Shown one piece after another: positions 6,076-7,132 of a stretch of DNA of 7,132 bases. The position numbers were made by a program, and so were the translations under genes. The notes under the pieces are model-generated. The model did not search any database, was not told where the DNA came from, and worked only from the letters and a program-made list of their open reading frames with translations. The stretch lies in NCBI GenBank assembly GCA_017462145.1, contig JAFTRT010000151.1, positions 1 to 7,132 on the forward strand. The letters run 5' to 3'. Origin of the DNA: Clostridia bacterium (GTDB lineage Bacteria; Bacillota_A; Clostridia; Oscillospirales; CAG-272). The first letter of the stretch is position 1, and each line of letters opens with the position of its first letter.

Positions 6076-7132
6076 ATGGAGCAAAAGAAAGAAAAACGAT
6101 TTGAGCTTTTGTCCACGGACGGACGGGCTCGCAGAGGTGTTTTTCACACCGTACACGGAGATATTCAGACTCCCGTGTTTATGAACGTGGGAACCTGTGC
6201 CGCCATTAAAGGAGGCGTGTCCAGCCGAGAGCTGATTGACCTTGGATGTCAGGTAGAGCTGTCCAATACGTATCATCTGCACATTCGTCCGGGTGATAAA
6301 CTGATCTATGAGATGGGCGGCCTGCATAAATTTATGAATTGGGAAAGACCGATTCTGACCGATAGTGGTGGATTTCAGGTATTTTCCTTGGCACAGCTGC
6401 GTAAAATTACTGAGGAGGGGGTGCGATTTGCTTCGCATATCGACGGCCGCAGAATTTTTATGGGGCCCGAGGAAAGTATGCAGATCCAATCGCACCTTGC
6501 CTCGACCATTGCCATGGCATTTGACGAGTGTGTGGAAAACCCCGCTCCTTACGAGTACGTGAAACAATCCTGTGAGCGAACGGCACGTTGGTTGGTTCGT
6601 TGCAAAGCTGAAATGGACAGGCTGAATTCCTTGCCGGATACCATCAATAAGGATCAATTGCTGTTTGGTATCAACCAAGGCGGAACGTATGAAAATCTCA
6701 GAATCGAGCACATGCAAAAGATCGCAGAGTTGGATCTGGCAGGCTATGCCATCGGCGGCTTGGCCGTTGGTGAGGCAACCGAGGATATGTATCGCATTAT
6801 TGATGCTGTGGAGCCGTATATGCCGTCAGACCGTCCTCGCTATCTGATGGGTGTGGGAACACCGTGTAATATTTTGGAGGCGGTCCACTTGGGTGTTGAT
6901 TTCTTTGACTGTGTGATGCCCAGCCGCAATGCCAGACACGGCAATCTCTTTACTTGGCATGGAAAAATGAATCTGCTCAACGAGAAATATGCCAAGGATC
7001 CCCGTCCCTTTGACGAGTCCTGCGGTTGTCCCGCTTGCCGTCATTACAGCCGATCCTACATTCGCCACCTGATCAAGGCCAAGGAATCTCTCGGCATGCG
7101 TTTGGCAGTCGCTCATAACCTGTATTTTTATA
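6076..7132 (+). CDS. tgt: tRNA-guanine(34) transglycosylase Tgt (3'-partial)
   Basis: This enzyme swaps guanine 34 for a 7-deazaguanine (preQ1 in most bacteria, queuine in some) in tRNAs for Asp, Asn, His and Tyr, on the route to queuosine. 352 codons are visible of about 375-380; the frame runs off the window with no stop. Residues matched to the Zymomonas enzyme: D96 in 'LTDSGGFQV' (D102), D150 and C152 in 'AFDEC' (D156, C158), Q201 in 'FGINQGG' (Q203), G228-L229 and V231 in 'IGGLAVGE' (G230, L231, V233), and the nucleophile D278 in 'FFDCVMPSRNARHG' (D280). The zinc ligands C316, C318, C321 ('CGCPAC') and H347 ('AHNLYFY') are present, so the protein looks active. The start follows AAGGAAAGAG at 6061-6070. 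'VELSNTYHLH' and 'FMGPEESMQIQ' are wording I associate with clostridial Tgt. The gene shares the mutL frame, with seven open codons between them. It sits where miaA follows mutL in many other Bacillota. Confidence 0.97.
   Translation, partial: MEQKKEKRFELLSTDGRARRGVFHTVHGDIQTPVFMNVGTCAAIKGGVSSRELIDLGCQVELSNTYHLHIRPGDKLIYEMGGLHKFMNWERPILTDSGGFQVFSLAQLRKITEEGVRFASHIDGRRIFMGPEESMQIQSHLASTIAMAFDECVENPAPYEYVKQSCERTARWLVRCKAEMDRLNSLPDTINKDQLLFGINQGGTYENLRIEHMQKIAELDLAGYAIGGLAVGEATEDMYRIIDAVEPYMPSDRPRYLMGVGTPCNILEAVHLGVDFFDCVMPSRNARHGNLFTWHGKMNLLNEKYAKDPRPFDESCGCPACRHYSRSYIRHLIKAKESLGMRLAVAHNLYFY

Noticed and set aside
5875..6717. 280-codon open frame on the - strand over the end of mutL and most of tgt
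   Set aside because: Same register effect as the longer reverse frame; it opposes two clearly conserved proteins and gives no recognisable product.

Overview
The window carries five tightly packed genes, all on the + strand: miaB (5' end cut by the window edge), a small YlbF/YmcA-family gene, mutS, mutL, and tgt (3' end cut). Gaps between genes are 29, 49, 21 and 21 bases. Each complete gene and tgt has a purine-rich ribosome binding site. I see no convincing promoter or intrinsic terminator, so the simplest reading is one stretch of a longer operon. I see no mobile element, CRISPR array, RNA gene, phage gene or attachment site, and no stretch over 300 bases without a gene.

The organism is most likely a member of the Clostridia (Bacillota), perhaps Oscillospirales/Ruminococcaceae-like. 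The grounds are the miaB - ymcA/ylbF-type gene - mutS - mutL order (Bacillus subtilis has miaB/ymcB-ymcA-cotE-mutS-mutL), strong AGGAGG-like ribosome binding sites, a MutL with its own endonuclease site and hence no need for MutH, and protein wording (the Tgt 'VELSNTYHLH' and 'FMGPEESMQIQ' stretches, the MutS 'GPNMAGKST' loop) that I associate with Clostridia. Base composition looks roughly balanced and similar across the window, with no sign of transferred DNA. The taxonomic call is inference from memory.

Layout: 1-966 is the radical-SAM and TRAM part of MiaB, the tRNA methylthiotransferase. 996-1385 is a small helical protein with a four-cysteine tail, related to the B. subtilis Ric (YmcA/YlbF) proteins, which form an Fe-S-containing complex with YaaT. 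1435-4023 is a full-length MutS1 and 4045-6054 a full-length MutL; together they recognise mismatches and nick the strand to be repaired. From 6076 to the window end is tRNA-guanine transglycosylase, which starts queuosine insertion at G34. Mismatch repair is thus bracketed by two anticodon-loop modification enzymes that share at least one typical substrate, tRNA-Tyr.

I found no clearly undescribed system; this is a conserved housekeeping region. The points most worth a second look are: a valine (V708) where MutS proteins nearly always have glycine just after the Walker B segment; mutS, mutL and tgt all in one reading frame, separated only by a single TAA and seven open codons at each junction; a possible hairpin over the mutS ribosome binding site; the C-x3-C-x2-C-x3-C tail of the small protein next to MiaB; and AACG tandem units across the mutL stop codon.
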